This document shows positions 26,846-39,219 of a DNA stretch of 64,000 bases, in pieces; within the stretch, counting starts at the first letter, position 1; the number at the start of each line of letters is the position of its first letter. The notes beneath the pieces are model-generated. The model was not told the DNA's origin. It worked only from the letters and a program-made list of their open reading frames with translations, and ran no database searches. A program made the translations under genes and the position numbers. This stretch comes from Vicia villosa (lineage: Eukaryota; Streptophyta; Magnoliopsida; Fabales; Fabaceae), in the NCBI RefSeq assembly GCF_029867415.1, contig NC_081182.1, positions 45,586,535 to 45,650,534 on the forward strand. Direction: 5' to 3'.

Positions 26846-28063
26846 AATTTTGCACTCCCAAAAACATGGAGATTTTTCGATTGAAGTGGGAGATTCAAAT
26901 TTTTGCTGTTAAAATTGGGATCCAAACAAGTTGTGGAATCTTGAATTAGAGCTTTAGACATGTAATACTCCATTTAAAATGTGTGTGTATTACAAACTGA
27001 TCCAAGTTGGCGTTAATGATGTTTGCTCTTAATCACTTATGTTAATGTGGCCACACCACAAATCACAAACACGCATTTTCTTTTTCATGTGAATTTCTTC
27101 CATTCTATTAACCCATTTATGCAAGTGACTCAATCACGTATCTTGCATTTCGCTTTTAGGTCATTTTAGATAAGCAATTTATTTATCGCATGTTATATAA
27201 GTTTTTAGATAAGTGTTTATAAACTATCATGTATATAATAAAATTTGAAATAATTCATTTTTGGTATAAATTATAAATTATTATTATTAATTTTTTTGGC
27301 GAGTTTAAAAAAAATTGAAAACCGCAAATATTGATCACAATTCATGAAACATAATTCACATATTGCAATTGCTAAAAACATATAATAAGAGTAACCATGT
27401 ATGGAGAGCTATATGTGATGTTTAGGGTTGTTGATGATGTTTAAAGTTAGCTCACGCAGAATGGTGAGAAATTCTGTGTATGTGATTTCTATGTGAATAA
27501 TGATATCTCCTTTCTCAACCCTATGATTGAGAATTTAATGAGACCTCTTGGGCATGGATATTTTGATCTACGGAGTGATTGTTATATTCCTCACTCATGA
27601 GTGTGGGATTGTGGAAGTTGTTAGCCCCCTATTATCATGGAAAATATTATCCTAGAGAATATGGTTTCCCTTTGACAGATCTTTCCATTATGTTAGTGCG
27701 TAAAAACACGTCATGTATTTTAAGAGTAGGTGAATGATGGACTGACCCAATTCCAATAGGGTGAGTGTTGCGACTAGTGGACGAAAAGAAACATAATTTT
27801 AAGTGGCCTTTGATGCTAACTCTGCATTCGCTCGACACTAGTGTGTCTGACTTGCCTTATTTTTTCTTGGATTACCTTCTCTTAAACATAGTAAAATTAT
27901 CCTAGTAAACCTCGAGCACGATGTCTTGAGGAGGACGTAGTAATTTAGTCTCAGGAAAAATGTAATCTATAAGTGGACGAGACTTAGATAATTGAGTCCC
28001 TCGAGTGAGACTCTTTAAAGGTGAGCTTCTATGGCCTTTGGGCCATTGTTCGCAACTGAGTCC
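26846..28063. other. Intergenic, unassigned repeat-like DNA
   Basis: The first ~550 bp are plain AT-rich DNA. From about 27,400 the composition changes to balanced, retroelement-like sequence (for example CTCACTCATGAGTGTGGGA at 27,592) with no intact frame or domain. Probably an old LTR-element interior; not classified. Confidence 0.4.
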
Positions 28064-28430
28064 TGTTGGACTTGAGACTTCACACAAGAGGGGGGATGAA
28101 TTGTGTGGTTTGGAAAAACTTTCCCGTTGCACATCATTAAGGCGCTATCTAAATGGCTTGAGGCGTAAGTTTGAACTAATATAATCGATTAAAGCAAAGA
28201 CTCGATCGATTGGATAACTTAAATATTTTCCTCTAGCTATTTCCACAACTCCTAAGTCATATGGAAAAACTCTCAAACATTTTTGAAGATGTTTACTCTT
28301 GGTAAAAAAACATTTAAAAAACATTTTAGTGTGTGTATTTATAGTCATATACTTTTACGAAAAAGCTTTTCGCTTACATAGGTTCACTCACTTCTATAAG
28401 TCATTTGTCAGATACTATCTTCGTGTTGAC
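28064..28430 (+). mobile_element. Possible SIRE-type LTR start
   Basis: TGTTGGACTTGAGACTTC followed by CACAAGAGGGGGGATGAATT, the opening seen in many SIRE/Maximus LTRs of legumes, and a TATA-like GTATTTATAG at 28,335. The LTR then loses recognisable structure; the right end was not found. Confidence 0.4.
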
Positions 28431-28727
28431 ACTGTTTGAGATCACAAGACTTTGGATGTTTTCCACTTTACTTGCCTTCTTCGGATAGTTCATCAAATCA
28501 TAATACCTATGTTTGCATCTTTATCCCTCAAGTACTGCTTTAGAGGGCGAGTCCTTCTAGAGTTGCAGTATTTGATGCTTATGCCCACCTTTTGTTTGTT
28601 ACTCGTGTTTTCCACCTTTGTGAATTTTTTTGCGTCACCTGGACCTACCTCATTTCTCGAGGGCGAGTCCCTCAAGCGTTGCTTAAGTTTGTTCGAAAGG
28701 ATCATCCAGTGGTGGTCTAGCAGTCGT

Positions 28728-29110
28728 ACCGCCTTTAAGGGCGACAAAGATTCCATTTTAAGGATCCAACATTCATATTGCCTCTAAGGGTGACAAAGAT
28801 TCCTCTTTGAGGATCTAACATTTATCTCTGAGCGCGAAAAAAGATTCCTCTTTCAAGATCAACCATTATTGCCTCTAAGGGCTACAAAAATTTCTTTTGA
28901 GAATCAAACATTCATATTGCCTCTAATGGCGACAAGGATTCCTCTTTGAGGATCCATCATTCATATTTTTTCTAAGGGCAACAAGTATTCCTCTTTAAAG
29001 ATACAACATTCATTTTGCATTTAAGGACAACAAGTATTCTTCTTTAAAAATTCAACATTCATAACTTAAGAGTGACAAAAATTCCTCTTTAAAGATCCAT
29101 CATTTATATT
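28728..29110 (+). repeat. ~48-bp tandem repeat, about 8 diverged units
   Basis: Units of the form GCCTCTAAGGGCGACAAAGA then TTCCTCTTTGAGGATCCAAC then ATTCATATT. They start near 28,728, 28,781, 28,827, 28,872, 28,919, 28,968, 29,017 and 29,063. Units are about 45-53 bp long and 75-90% alike by eye. TCCTCTTTGAGGATC is itself a small hairpin in several units. Confidence 0.85.
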
Positions 29111-30286
29111 GAATGCCACATGAAGTTCAAGAGAATAATTAGCAAACTGAAGCAGCAGAACATGATACACATGTCTCTAATATTTGTTACTAAAAAATCC
29201 TTCGCAACAAAAAGAAAAAGAAAAAAAAAGGTAAGAGTTTTTTTTGTTATATAAGGGAATAAATTTTCTTATTTAATGACCGGACACACCCCTTTATCAT
29301 TTAAAGTAGAAACCGTTCAACTTTGTTCACATTTGTTGAAATATTTCTAATCTCTTTTTAAAGAAATGTGAATATCCAATTAAAAAGATACACATATAGT
29401 ACTATTTATAGGAATAATAACTTTGAACATGTAATCCATTAACTATAACCTTTTGCTTTAATCATCAAAATTTGAACTTTTAACACTGGTGAGTTCCTCA
29501 AGTTTGATTAGGAAGCTAGGTGGTAAGCAAATTCTAATTAAATTAAATTAAACAAAAGGACCTTTGAGGATTTAGAAGATCTTTGTCGAATTATGTTTAA
29601 TCAAATGTGACAATGACATATTTCTTATGTTGGGGGCCAAGGCTATACCTACTAGCACTCAAAGCAAATGTACTTGTTTATTGGTTTTTAAGAGTGCATA
29701 CTTGGTAACCAAAACCTATAACAATTTTATATACCCAAATTGTGTTTATATATCACACTAGTCTTAAGTATTAAGATATGATTGAGAAAGCCCTTTGCAT
29801 TGAAGCAACCTTAACTCAAAGAGTGTGACATGTTTCACTAGTCATGGTTAATTACATGACCAATTTAAAACTAGTCATGAAATGAGTAGTTAGTAGTTAA
29901 ATTATGTTAATCTAAAATCTCAAACAAACAAAACTAATTAATCAAAATGCAACCTACTACCAAACTTTTAAGCCTTATAATATAGTTGTATTACCTAAGC
30001 CATATCATATATATGAAGTTGATTTGTTACATCACTGCCTCAGCATGACACAAATATCAATATGAGATAATTGGAGTCATTCTTTTTATTTAAAGCTTAA
30101 TTGTAACTTTAATCCCTCTATTTTGTAATTGTCTTTGAAGTCACAATAAAGAGAACTGATGAAGATTTAACAAGCAAAATGCAATACAAATGGTTCACAA
30201 TTAGAATTAGGGTTGGCTTAAGATATCTCACAGACGAAGAATATAAAAGGAACAAAAAGTCTCTTCTCTCAACTTGAAGATTTTTG
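29111..30286. other. Intergenic AT-rich DNA
   Basis: No gene, RNA or transposon end recognised. Short local repeats of ACTAGTCATG lie around 29,840-29,885. Confidence 0.5.
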
Positions 30287-31385
30287 GTTTTTTCTTCACC
30301 CACCTCCTAACCTTCTTGCCCACCCCTGGTGAATTTACCACAATACCCCTTGTTTCGGAAGTTCATTTCCGAAACGGTACTTTTTTCTTGGAAAAAAGGT
30401 GTTTTCGGAAATGAACTTCCGAAAACGTGTTTTTTTAATATAAAATATTGATTTCGGAGATGCATCTCCGAAATAAAGTCACTTTTCAGAAAATGTGGTG
30501 TTTCGGAAGTTCATCTCCGAGCGCACCCCCCTTGGAGGAATTCGGAAATGCACTTCCGAAAATAGGTCTGGACAGAAGAAAATGAACAATTCGCTTTATT
30601 TAATCGGGTGAAAATTACAACGATAATATTACATAAAATTAAAGTTACATATTGTTAAACACGGGTAGGTGGGGATGAGAGAGTGGTGGGGAGAAAAAAA
30701 GGCTTCCAAATTTCAAAAGGTTTATTTATTATTTTAATAAAAATACGTACAACTGAAAGTAACAAATGACGGAGGAGGTGTAACCGGAGCCGAAACATAT
30801 GACGGAGGAGGTGGATGTCCGGAGGAAGAAGACCCGGAGGTACGTCCACCGCGAGACAAAGGAGCCAATCAATGTAAGCTATAATTTATCATTATCATCA
30901 GGGGACGTCATTACAAAAAATTGGAAAAAAAATCTTATTATTTTTAATCTTGATTTTTTAGAAATGACGTCCCCAGATGATAATCATAAACTATAGCTTA
31001 CATTGATTGGCTACTTTGTCTCGTGGTGGACGTATCTCCAGTTCTACTTCCTCCAGACATCCACCTCATCCGTCATATGTGATTGGAGCAGTGTGATTGG
31101 AGCCTTGATGCAGCTTTGGAATTCTGTTTGCACAAATTTTCGCCTCTGCCACTTTTTGTTTTGATTTAGGGTAAATGATTGGGGGAGGGGGAGTGTTTTG
31201 ATAAATCTGCAGAAATTGCAGTATTTCGGAAGTGAACTTCCGAAATAATTGTTTCGGAAATGAACTTCCGAAGTAAGTCAATTTTTTTAAAAAACACGCT
31301 TTCGGAAATGAACTTCCGAATCAGGGGTAGTTTTGGTTTTTCGCAGGAGATGACCACCCATAGGGAGGTGGGTAAAGAAATTTTC
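30287..31385. mobile_element. Mutator-like palindrome-bearing fold-back element (copy 1)
   Basis: A 1.1-kb element. Its ends, read inward, are GTTTTTTCTTCACCCACCTC and GAAAATTTCTTTACCCACCT, flanked by AGATTTTTG (30,278-30,286) and AGATTTTTT (31,386-31,394), 8 of 9 matching. A central inverted repeat has arms of about 118 bp (30,795-30,912 and 30,962-31,080), ~90% complementary. Between centre and ends lie eight short palindromes, mostly CGGAAATGAACTTCCG and CGGAAGTTCATTTCCG plus one CGGAGATGCATCTCCG. No transposase frame. The 9-bp duplication length points to Mutator-type transposition. Confidence 0.75.
30795..31080. repeat. Central inverted repeat of element copy 1
   Basis: Left arm ACATATGACGGAGGAGGTGG... 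at 30,795-30,912 pairs with the right arm ...CCACCTCATCCGTCATATGT at 30,962-31,080, with a 49-bp AT-rich loop. About one mismatch per ten bases, mostly transitions. Confidence 0.95.
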
Positions 31386-32487
31386 AGATTTTTTTGCTCC
31401 ACCAAATTAGGACATTGATGGTCTAGTTCAAAAGCAAGGCCTAGCAGCACATTCAGTACCACCCTATCATAAGAATAAGTAACATATTGATCTAAAGGTG
31501 CTTAGTAATACTAGTACTAGTCAAAATGAGCAAATGCAACTTTACCACTTTCCACTAAACCGACCTTTTATTGCATGCGTGTGGACAAATATTTCATTTC
31601 CAATTCTCAAAGATACTCTCTCTTTTTGTTTAGTTATATATAATATAAACTTAAACAATTAATACAATTAAATCGAGTATCATCTATCAAAATTATATAG
31701 ATTAATCTCTTGAATTGAAAAAAGATCACAGGTAAAATCAATTTGGTCAGTTAGACATGTCTATTTTATTCATATTTTTTTTTGAGGTTGATCAAGATTT
31801 CAGACTCACATTTTCTAATATGTTTGTTCCGTTTTATTCTATTTTTTATAATCTTTTGCAAACACATATATTAAAATATTTTTTGTTTTTGCAATTTTTA
31901 TCTTAAAACAATGTGTTTTCCATATGCCCTCCCAAGTCACGCTAGTGTCAAAATTTTAAGTCCATACTCTAATAGTGTTTGTCCCGTTCTAATTTTTAAT
32001 GAGTTTTTGAATGACAGACTTAAATGGAGCGGACATGTCTATTTGTCACCCTTATCTAAGTACCTTAACCGAAAATTATATCCGAATTCAAATTTTCTAA
32101 ATAATTTGAAAGCGACACTTACCATCTTAAACAAATTTTAACTAATTTTTTAATTTCAAAATCTGAAGTTAAATCTAAACCATTCAATCTTATCAAACAA
32201 TCTTGATGTAACTATAAGCGTAGAAAACCCAACTTCTCTCTTATTCAACTCCTTGTCCAACTCACAAGTTTAATACTTAACCCAAAAACAGGTTTTTATT
32301 CTACTCCACACAAAACAAACCCATCAATTTTTTAAAAAGACCTACCACACTAATATACTCACTATATATCTCACTTCCTTTCCCTTCAATCTCACATAAC
32401 TTTCATTTTCCTCTTTCCCCTCTCTCATACATATTAAACTCCTTCCATTTTTTCATTATCTCTATAGTTGCTTTTGTTTCAACAAAA
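31386..32487. promoter_or_regulatory. Upstream region of the PADRE gene
   Basis: AT-rich intergenic DNA. The last 150 bp look like a plant promoter and 5' UTR: a TATA-like CACTATATATCTCAC at about 32,359-32,373, then a CT-rich leader (TCCTCTTTCCCCTCTCTC) up to the start codon. Nothing else assigned. Confidence 0.45.
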
Positions 32488-32925
32488 ATGGGAAATTGTC
32501 TTGCTCTTTCCAAACCCATTTCACAATCATATTGTACATCATCAACCATGGAAAAACTCGTTAAAGTAGCCAAAGAAGATGGTAAAATACTAGAATTTAG
32601 TTCTCCAGTTTACGTCAAAGACATCTTGACAAATTTTCCTGGTAATTATGGTATCGGTGTTTCAAAGATCGCAACAGAAACTCTATCACAAGATCATGAA
32701 TTGAAGGGTGGAAAATTATACTACTTGCATCCTCATAACAAAGAGGAAGAACCAGAAGCTGGCATGAAGAGGGTCAAAGTTTTAATAACGAAGCAACAGC
32801 TTCAACAGTTAGTGACCAAACAAATATCGTTACAAGATTTATTATCAGTCGTTAAAGAAGATGGTGTTCGTTTCAGAAGTGATCGGAAAACAATATTGGA
32901 CTCTATACCTGAAGAAAATGAGTAA
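32488..32925 (+). CDS. PADRE (DUF4228) domain protein
   Basis: A 145-residue protein from a single exon, of the plant DUF4228/PADRE family, whose members are small proteins often induced by pathogens or abiotic stress; their biochemical role is not settled. It begins MGNCLALSKP: Gly2 allows N-myristoylation and Cys4 palmitoylation, so membrane attachment is likely. The family core follows: KLVKVAKEDGKILEFSSPVYVKD (about residues 23-45), a GYGIGVSK-like segment, then LKGGKLYYLHP (about 73-83), the usual 'LQPGQLYFLLP' position. The C-terminal half has a charged linker and LITKQQLQQLVTKQ. The family's usual length is 130-200 residues. The start lies in an excellent context (AACAAAAATGGG) and the next in-frame ATG would lose the acylation motif. 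The frame is intact. A palindrome element lies 250 bp past the stop. Confidence 0.9.
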   Translation: MGNCLALSKPISQSYCTSSTMEKLVKVAKEDGKILEFSSPVYVKDILTNFPGNYGIGVSKIATETLSQDHELKGGKLYYLHPHNKEEEPEAGMKRVKVLITKQQLQQLVTKQISLQDLLSVVKEDGVRFRSDRKTILDSIPEENE

Positions 32926-33178
32926 CACAAATATATTTATGTGTCTTTTTTTTTTTTCTTTTTTTATTTTCTAGCTGTTTTGATCTTTTGGTTTCTCTTC
33001 TTCCATGTTCTGTTATGGTTCTTTCTTTCTGTGGAAGACATGGTAGATGTTGTTAAGGTTTTTTTTTTCTTTTCTTAAGGACTCTTAGAAGGAAATGAAT
33101 AATTAATAATGTAAAGGCTGACATATAACTTAATATGGAATTGTTTATTGTGATTTTTGGTATTACAAATAAATGTTT

Positions 33179-34856
33179 AGAATTTCTAACTAGACCCGAT
33201 GGATTTTCACGCACATGCGAATTGATAAAATTGTCTTCCGTAGATGCATTTTCGGAAGCACCTTTTTTTTTTTAACGTTGTTTTGTCCCATAGATGCACA
33301 TACGAATGCCTTCGTAGATGCATCTACGGAAGAACTTGATGTTATAATTCGCACCACACCATTCTCCTCTCCGTTCTTCAATTTTCTCTTCTTCAACTTT
33401 CATACTCTCTCAACCTCAAATTAAACTTCCCCAAAGCTTGTTTTCTTTCTCTCGAGTTTGGTCAGTAACGTCCACATCAACTATAAACACATTCTATCAA
33501 GTTCAAAACTCAATTTAATCGATAAGTTTTCAACTTTTCGAGTTATTTAAGACTATTTGTAATATAGAGTTAGAATTCGATTTTCAGGTGTAGCAATGAT
33601 TGGATTCTTTTAGAAATATAGTTTAGAGACAATGAAGGTGCTATTTGATGTGTTAAAATGACGTTCAAGCCACCAAAATGGGGTTTTTAACCCGATGCAA
33701 CAGTGACCCGACGCCATTATTGAGTTTTGGAGGTTTCAAAAACTTGTGTAGATGCATCTACGGAAGAGATGAACGTTAGGTCTTTCCATATGTGTATCTA
33801 CGAAATATTGAAAAATCATTTTTTTTGTTTTTCCAATTTAATTGTATCTAATTCGATTTTATTTGTATTACGCAGACATTATGGCCGACCAGGAGCATTG
33901 CACAGCATGCATCAACATCAACAGCAAAACATAAGTTCCATATTCAAACAAAATAAGGCCCCCAAAAAAGCCTAGCCAACATTAACAGTAAAACATAACT
34001 TCTTTGACGTTATCCAAGATAACTGAACTCTCCCGGAGCATAATCGACCAACATTACCATGTGTTATATGATGAAATTAGATCCAGTGTAGATCAGCTAC
34101 AAAGTTTTACTAATAACTTATACTAAACGTAATTTAAAACAACAAAACTTTGTAGCTGTTATGCACTAAATCTATTTTCATCATACAACACATGCTAATT
34201 TGTTGGTCGACTATGCTCCGGGAGAGTTCAGTTATGTTGGATAACGTCAACGGAGTTATGTTTTACAGTTGATGTTAGCTGGGCTTTTTTGGAGGCCTTA
34301 TTTTGTTTGAATATGGATTAGAACTACTAGTTTCATCGGTCTCAGTTTGAGACACTTTGGATGTATGTATTTTTATTAGGTTGATGTAATTTTATTTTAT
34401 TATGTTTGACACTATTTGTAAGAATTATAAGATGTTTTCTTTTCGTGTACTATATATACCATTACATTTACATTACACTACTATGATATACTAGGGAAAA
34501 ATCATGATCCTTAACTGTTTCAAGCAAATGAATACACCATTAAAAGCGGAATTTCACCACGAACTCGATTCTATAAAAAGTTTTTAAAATATATCCACAA
34601 TTCTTCCGTAAGTACAACTACGAAATACTCTTTTTGAACATGTTTTGTAGATGTATCTACAGAAGAATTGTTGAACTGAAATTCATTGTATTTTCTACTG
34701 TTTACTATGGTTTTTTACGCTTTCGTAGATGCATCTATAGAAAAAATCAAATTTAAAAAAATATATGTTTCCGGATGTACATCTACAAAAGTAGGGAACA
34801 TAAATAAAAATTCACCAAGTGGTTGAGAGAATCATGAGGTGCATTGAGAAATTCTC
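33179..34856. mobile_element. Mutator-like palindrome-bearing fold-back element (copy 2)
   Basis: A 1,678-bp element with a perfect 9-bp target duplication TAAATGTTT (33,170-33,178 and 34,857-34,865). Its ends, read inward, are AGAATTTCTAACTAGACCC and GAGAATTTCTCAATGCACC. The centre is a long inverted repeat (arms about 33,937-34,106 and 34,147-34,316). Palindromes of the CCGTAGATGCATCTACGG type occur on both sides: 33,235, 33,310, 33,745, 34,605, 34,643, 34,721 and 34,770. No transposase. Inserted 250 bp downstream of the PADRE stop codon. Confidence 0.88.
33937..34316. repeat. Central inverted repeat of element copy 2
   Basis: About 170-bp arms pairing, for example, AACTGAACTCTCCCGGAGCA (34,021) with TGCTCCGGGAGAGTTCAGTT (34,214), and AAAATAAGGCC with GGCCTTATTTT at the outer ends. 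The loop is ~40 bp. Confidence 0.95.
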
Positions 34857-34865
34857 TAAATGTTT

Positions 34866-37020
34866 TATAAGTGTCATTATAGCAGGCCAACTAAATTATA
34901 TTATGCATTTATTTTATTTGTGAAAAGTACAATTTATAAATATTTTCAAAATCAATTAAGATGTCAAGGTTGAAAAATAAAGGACTCCAATAATGGTTAA
35001 ATATGTTTGCAGTCCTCTTAAATATTTTATATTATTTTTATCTCTATAATTATTTTTAAAAATTGATCCTCCTAAAAATTTTTATCCATATTTTGAGTCC
35101 CTCCTACAATTTAGTGATGATTTTTAAATTTTAGCAACAAAATTAGCTATTGAATTAGCGACAATTTTTTATATAATGGATCAAAAGTGTGTATGAAAAT
35201 TTTTAGGAGGACCATTTCTAAAATAAATTTTTTTTAAGAAACTAGAAGTGAAATATGAGATGTTTAGAAGTAGAACCAACATATTTAACCCTTGATTTTT
35301 AAAAAACTACAAAATAAAATTATTTGAGTTAAACCAGTCAAACTCAAATGTGGCTATTGTAATTCAATTGATATCTATTACTTGAGTTGAATAGATGTCA
35401 CCAATTTAGGATTTTTTTTCTTTAACAACAACATTTATTTATATTTATGAATTAATAATGTAAACAAAGTTAAAACTACACCCAAGTTTTTTACAGAGAT
35501 CACGAGAAAATTAGCTTTTGAATAAGCAAGTACAGCAGCCCCAATAAATTTTTTCACTATCTTGGCATTAAGGCATTTCTACTGAAAAATAAATTAATAA
35601 AAGAATGACAAAAAGAAAGATAGAAGAAAATTTTGATTCAGAAAACAGGCGTATTTTGAAATGAAAAAAAAAAACTCTATTTCAAAAAATTCTTTTTTTA
35701 TGGAAAAGCTATTAATTAACAACCAACAACAGAAAACACAACGGGAGGAATATCCAACTTGGGGATAATCTCCAACCAAGTTCCACAACCAACAAATATA
35801 CCAATCCCAGCCTATCTACATTAAATTCATGATAAACATAAACATGACAGTAAATTTTTTTTTATTAACTTAGAACAATCCAAGACTAGTGGCTCTAGAC
35901 CTGCAAAAACAGCAATGTGGTTAACACAGTCCACCATCCCAGTATATTTTGGAGTTTTAAATCATGCCCATCTGTAATCCCCATCTGATCGCCATCGCCT
36001 ATGCAACGCTAAGACCAGCTGTAAGCAGAACTGACCATCCAACCACCATTCATGAACCTATTCAGGTTCAAAATAAAGTTAAGCAAGTGCACCATCATGC
36101 ATATAATACTAGTGATAGTTCTACAACATCTCCTTGTAGATACTTTGAAAAATTATGAAGCTTTTAACCCCGCACATGATAAAAAGCATCAAGATTTTAT
36201 AAAGAGCAACATTTTAGTAGGGATTAACATGATAGTGGCGATAATTATAGAATATTTATGAGCAGAATATTGAAGGACAAATTGAAGATGTTACAGACAT
36301 TGTGGTGATTGGACGAGACTACATAAACAGATGAGATGATCAACCTTTTCATTTTGGTGATTACAGATTGGAAATTTAAAATTCCAAATAACTCATTTGC
36401 TTCCAATATTTTTCTAATACCTAAATAGTAATTTTATTCCTCACATCTAAACTCAACATCATATGTTTCCGATCTAGATGAAAATATTAAATCCAAAACA
36501 CTGCTGCCATATTTAAGCACCATGGGAAACAGACAGACTAAACTAGAAAACTTACAATCTCTAATGCAATTGGTACCAATGGACTATTCTGATACAGAAC
36601 CGCTTGCAGAAATTACGCAAACAGATCGATAATGAGATGCAACAGATAGTTGGTATTTAGAGTTCACCATATCCTGCAAAAGAATTGAATCCAAAACCAT
36701 ATATATTAAATAGTACAATTTGGCACCTTTACATGTGTCCAAGACCCTGATAGATTTAATCGGTATTTTATAAACCAGAAAGATACGCATTATTCTTTTT
36801 CAATAATCTACATCAATATGAGAATTCTACAGTAGAGCGTGTTTGACTCGAAACATTCTACAGTTGAGCGTCATTGTAACAAAATATTATATCAAACACA
36901 TAAAGATGAATCCTACTAAATCATTTTAGTCAAGAGAGAAATGAACATTATTTATCAAATATGTTTATAATAATTTTACATTTTCACTTGAAACATATTT
37001 GATTAACCTCTCCAATATAT
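34866..37020. other. Intergenic between the palindrome element and the subtilase
   Basis: AT-rich DNA at 34,866-35,700. From 35,750 to 36,250 the sequence is less AT-biased and could be an untranslated or degenerate exon piece, but no domain or long frame is visible. No RNA gene seen. Confidence 0.5.
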
Positions 37021-39034
37021 CTAGAATAACTTCAATTTGAGAGTGGTGGCTACAATTGGACTCCTAACCACATGCTTGCTATCATTCCAACTTAGATATC
37101 CAAAAGCCACCTCTTCTAATTTTGTCATTTTGGCAACTTCGATCCTCAACTTGAAGCTTCTCTTCTCGTTCTTCTCATTGAACTCCAACTTGTTTGGGAT
37201 AACACTGAGATTGAAGCCTTTAATGCCATCAATTCTAGCCACATAAGTTGCTTGTCCATCACCAACATTAGTAACTGTTCTTTGAAACTCTTGAACTGTC
37301 CTTGAAGTAAAATTATCGGCCCCAAAGAAAGCAACAAAAGAGGGATAGTTGAGATCCAAGGAAGGTATAGAACAGTCATTGGAAGAAGACCTTGTAATGA
37401 CACTATTATTTTTTGCGAGTAATTTAGTGCACAGAGAAGATTTACATAATCCTGCACTCCAGCATCGTAAACTAGACCTGGGTCGATTGCTCTACTAGGA
37501 TTAACATGACCAGCACCCAATGCAAAAGGGTTTGCAGAGTTTCCTAGTCTGTTATCTTCTCCAATGATTTTGATAGGTTCCTTGGTATTATCAAATATGT
37601 CTGACGTTGTCATAATCGCCGACATAATAGCTGCCGGAGACCAATCATTGTGTGCTCCTTTTAAAAGAGCCGCTACGCCTGCAACATGAGGACAAGCCAT
37701 AGATGTCCCACTTAACAAATTGAACTCGCTGAAATATTTGTAGGACGGTATTTTTTTCACGGGAACATTTGCAGGCCATGCGGCTAAGATGGAAGTACCG
37801 GGCGCCGTAATGTCGGGTTTCAATACAAACGGACAGTTATATGATGGCCCTCTTGAGCTATACGAATCTACAGCAGGTGCTGGTTTAGTTCCAAAAACTG
37901 TTTTCTTGAAAGATAAGGTAGCAATGGAAGGAGAATGCTGAGAATATCTACTCCGGTTGATGTAAGTTTTGACAACCTCCCCATTTTTTGGATCAATGAT
38001 GAGAGATGCAAACCTATTTTCTGTATAGTCAATTTCTGAGTAATTAGAAATATAAACAGCTCCCAACACATTTGCTTCATCCAAATAATCAACGAGTTGA
38101 TAAAACCTAGTTCCATTTTTTCCTTCACAGACCACAATCTTACTCTTCACTTTTTTCAATTCATCAACATTTTCACAAAATCCCATGAAAACAATTGAAA
38201 CATTGTGGGCAGGAAAGTTACCTTTGTAAAGAGAAAAGCCTGTGATTTTGGTCCCACTTCCAAGTGTTAGAGTCCCATGAAAGCCTCTGTCCATAACTCC
38301 AGCCGCGACGGTTATAACCCATGGTATTCCATTGTGAAGAGTGTTAAGGCCAGGTCCACCATTTCCAGCCGCAGTTGAAACAAAAATACCCTTTTCAATA
38401 GCTGCAAAAGTTGATACGGCAATGGGATCTTCATACAGAGGCGGGTGCCCATCATCAACTCCCAATGATAAGGAAATAACATCGACACCGTCAGATATTG
38501 CGGCATCGATTGCAGCTATGACATCCGATGATAGCGAATTATCTTCATCTTCAGAGTCAACTTTGTACATTGCAAGACGTGAATTTGGAGCTATTCCTGA
38601 AGCTGTACCAGGAGCATAACCATAAAATGAAACAGAATCAAGTCTGCTTCCAGCTGCGATAGATGAAGTGTGTGTACCATGACCAACAGTGTCACGTGTG
38701 GAGTGGAGACTTGTGATTCTGTTTGGATACATTGCTAATAGTCCTTTGTTGAAGAACTTAGCTCCAATGAGCTTGGTGAAGTTTTGAGAGATTCAAGCTG
38801 TTTTGGTGATAAATTAGCACTGAAACCGTTAATGACATGTGTGTAGGAGTAAATTAAGCTGGAAGAATTTTGTAATGCAGAGAAAAGAGTTGATTGGTAC
38901 CATGTGTGTTGGGTTGTGAATACTTTGGGCATGGCGGATAGGTTCATGTGGATGATATAGTTATGGGAGTGAGCAAAAGCAAAAATAGTAAAGATGAGAT
39001 GAAGGAATAACATTAACATGGATATTCTAGTCAT
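37021..39034 (-). pseudogene. Subtilisin-like serine protease (SBT1 type), broken
   Basis: Remains of a secreted plant subtilase (peptidase family S8), intronless as usual for SBT1. From the start at 39,034 come a signal peptide (MTRISMLMLFLHLIFTIFAF), an I9 propeptide (YIIHMNLSAMPKVF, YSYTHVINGFSA), then a break. Further on are the catalytic His (GHGTHTSS, ~38,680), the oxyanion Asn (AAGNGGPG, ~38,350), a PA-domain region, the catalytic Ser (GTSMACPHVAG, ~37,700) and the Fn3-like C-terminal domain (LDLNYPSFVAFFG, RTVTNVGD). Two lesions: at about 38,774 the propeptide jumps straight to KLIGAKFFNKG out of frame, so the segment with the catalytic Asp is missing; at the A-run 37,409-37,414 (minus) one base is lost, shifting frame before the Fn3 domain. 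Closest type seems SBT1.9-like. A Helitron lies 39 bp before the start codon. Not expected to give active protease. Confidence 0.88.
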
Positions 39035-39219
39035 GGTTGGATGTTAAGTTTGAAATGTCGAGAGAGAAAGAGATCTTAATCTTAATCTTATCTTAATCTT
39101 AATATAGTAGCCACATGTCACCTTGGTAGCAACTCTAAATAAATCCTAGCCACATGTCACATCAGTAACAACTCTAGACATAAACCCTAATTGTATTTTT
39201 ACTAATTTGTCCCTACATT

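Noticed and set aside
28452..28787. 111-codon frame with hydrophobic start
   Set aside because: Ends inside the 48-bp array, no recognisable domain, in retroelement-like DNA; probably chance.
30353..31320. CRISPR-like pattern of repeated short palindromes with spacers
   Set aside because: Plant nuclear context, irregular spacing, and the palindromes sit inside a transposon with target duplications.
36584..36790. 68-codon minus-strand frame near the subtilase
   Set aside because: No domain, weak start context, AT-rich; no support as a gene.
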